In this document: piece by piece, positions 63,320 through 64,000 of the stretch | Layout: each line of letters opens with the position of its first letter | How positions within the stretch are numbered: the first letter of the stretch is position 1 | Notes under the pieces: model-generated | Databases searched by the model: none | What the model was told of the DNA's origin: nothing | The model's input: the letters and a program-made list of their open reading frames with translations, nothing else | Source of the DNA: Clostridia bacterium | GTDB taxonomy: Bacteria; Bacillota; Clostridia; TANB77; CAG-508 | Assembly (NCBI GenBank): GCA_017404545.1 | Contig: JAFRCC010000018.1 | Location: 496,001 to 560,000, forward strand | Length of the DNA: 64,000 bases | Direction of reading: 5' to 3' | Made by a program: the position numbers and the translations under genes

Positions 63320-63343
63320 AAAACGGAACCGTCTACATTTTTC
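63320..63343 (-). repeat. GGGACGG-type repeat abutting the stop at 63344
   Basis: On the minus strand TAGACGGTTCCGTTTTGTTC begins a few bases after the stop codon. ACGGTTC is shared with the copy at 26471, and ACGGAACCGT is palindromic. Confidence 0.5.
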
Positions 63344-63790
63344 CTATTTTTGATTAGGCTTAACTTTACTCATAACCCAGTCAACAAAACCTTCTGGAGC
63401 TCTTGTTACAATTTCCTTTTCAGAGCCTTCTTTTGTATCGTCTACATAATATACGTATTCCTTTATATCAGATTTTATTTTTATAGAAATATGTTCACTA
63501 ACTCGAATATTGTAGTCCGTGAATATTATCATACTATATCTTTCATTTTTTGCTGTCTCACATATTTGCTTTGCATATTCTTTTATCTTGCTTTTATCAT
63601 CATTTTCTAATTTTACTTTTTCATCGCTCTCGATAATATTTCCGTTATTATCCACACTCGTAATTTCTGCAATAACTGGTATAAATTCTACCTCTTTATT
63701 ATCTGTTTTCTTACTTACTACAACGCCAATAATAATTGCAATAATAAAAATAATTCCAATACTCCCACCTATAATAAATTCTTTTTTCAT
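63344..63790 (-). CDS. Unknown membrane-anchored protein
   Basis: The 148 residues begin with a signal anchor (IIGGSIGIIFIIAIIIGVVV, about residues 6-25), followed by an acidic linker and a domain of about 90 residues with no recognised motif and one cysteine. It would face the outside of the membrane. It lies 21 bases after the GH3 gene and shares its direction, so it may help that enzyme or act in the wall. A GAAGGT site precedes the ATG. No family is recognised. Confidence 0.65.
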   Translation of the reverse strand: MKKEFIIGGSIGIIFIIAIIIGVVVSKKTDNKEVEFIPVIAEITSVDNNGNIIESDEKVKLENDDKSKIKEYAKQICETAKNERYSMIIFTDYNIRVSEHISIKIKSDIKEYVYYVDDTKEGSEKEIVTRAPEGFVDWVMSKVKPNQK

Positions 63791-63811
63791 TTTCGCTCTA
63801 CCTTCTTTCTC

Positions 63812-64000
63812 TTACGTATTATCACTTTCTTCTACAAATGAATTAACCATGTCTATTCTATTATTAATTTCTTCTATATTACATCCTTTTACTACTTTTT
63901 TGTCATTTATCTCATATTTTTCCTTCATATCGAGAATTCTTATAACACTTTGATTAATCCTTTGCTCTGAGATCTTACCTATTCTTACGAGCCTTTGAAT
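63812..64000 (-). CDS. C-terminal end of a GH3 beta-N-acetylhexosaminidase-like protein (partial)
   Basis: The frame is open from the window edge to a TAA at 63812, giving 62 residues. QRINQSVIRILDMKEKYEIN matches the last helix of GH3 NagZ-type domains (family form RIDESVRRILxLKxKYGL). Such enzymes remove N-acetylglucosamine from muropeptides or other glycans. The last 30 residues are a variable acidic tail. The catalytic part lies outside the window, so the assignment rests on this one motif. Confidence 0.65.
   Translation of the reverse strand: MQRLVRIGKISEQRINQSVIRILDMKEKYEINDKKVVKGCNIEEINNRIDMVNSFVEESDNT

Overview
The window is AT-rich (roughly 30% G+C by eye) and carries gene orders typical of low-GC Gram-positive bacteria: a full S10-spc-alpha ribosomal protein superoperon, the ylxM-ffh-rpsP-khpA-rimM-trmD-rplS group, competence-type comEB and comFC, recD2, and a monoderm-style TagGH/Wzm-Wzt exporter. 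Together with strong GGAGG ribosome binding sites and frequent TTG/GTG starts, this points to a member of the Clostridia, perhaps an uncultured gut lineage. The species cannot be named from the sequence. No tRNA, rRNA or CRISPR array was seen.

Layout. Positions 1-16064 (minus strand) hold a cell-surface polysaccharide locus: a secreted ricin-type lectin (cut by the window edge), a GT-C membrane transferase, an ABC-2 polysaccharide exporter, a UDP-galactopyranose-mutase-like flavoprotein, a GT4-GT2 fusion, four more GT2/GT4 transferases, an MBOAT plus DHHW O-acetylation pair, an HD hydrolase and an unknown membrane-anchored protein. Positions 16283-19463 hold a lytic transglycosylase, a DUF6512-like membrane protein, a GT2 and a polysaccharide deacetylase. 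PolA follows (19608-22337), then a zinc-type ABC uptake operon with two small Cys-rich accessory proteins (22452-25912), a one-gene cassette of foreign composition (26022-26466), a three-gene ABC exporter (26491-29765), dnaE with a frameshift near its end (29829-33321), a monofunctional peptidoglycan glycosyltransferase, a second foreign-looking two-gene cassette (34218-35344), a 145-bp IS21-like miniature element, a DUF445 gene and a pseudogene. From 37111 on come the rplS-to-ylxM operon, HAD/comEB/comFC/recD2, and the ribosomal superoperon (46211-63149), read on the minus strand from a perfect promoter at 63121-63149 through a long structured leader. The right edge cuts a GH3 beta-N-acetylhexosaminidase gene.

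How it fits together. The left third builds, acetylates and exports an envelope glycan and remodels peptidoglycan. The middle handles replication, zinc uptake and export. The right half is translation and secretion machinery. The non-core signals most worth following are: the two higher-G+C cassettes with their own promoters and terminators; a family of GGGACGG repeats that abut or overlap stop codons, one of which appears to encode the C-terminus of dnaE; the dnaE frameshift; a glycosyltransferase whose only plausible complete start is ATA or ATT; the IS21-like miniature element; the S10 leader RNA; an apparent loss of rpmD; and lineage-specific extensions of L17 and L19.
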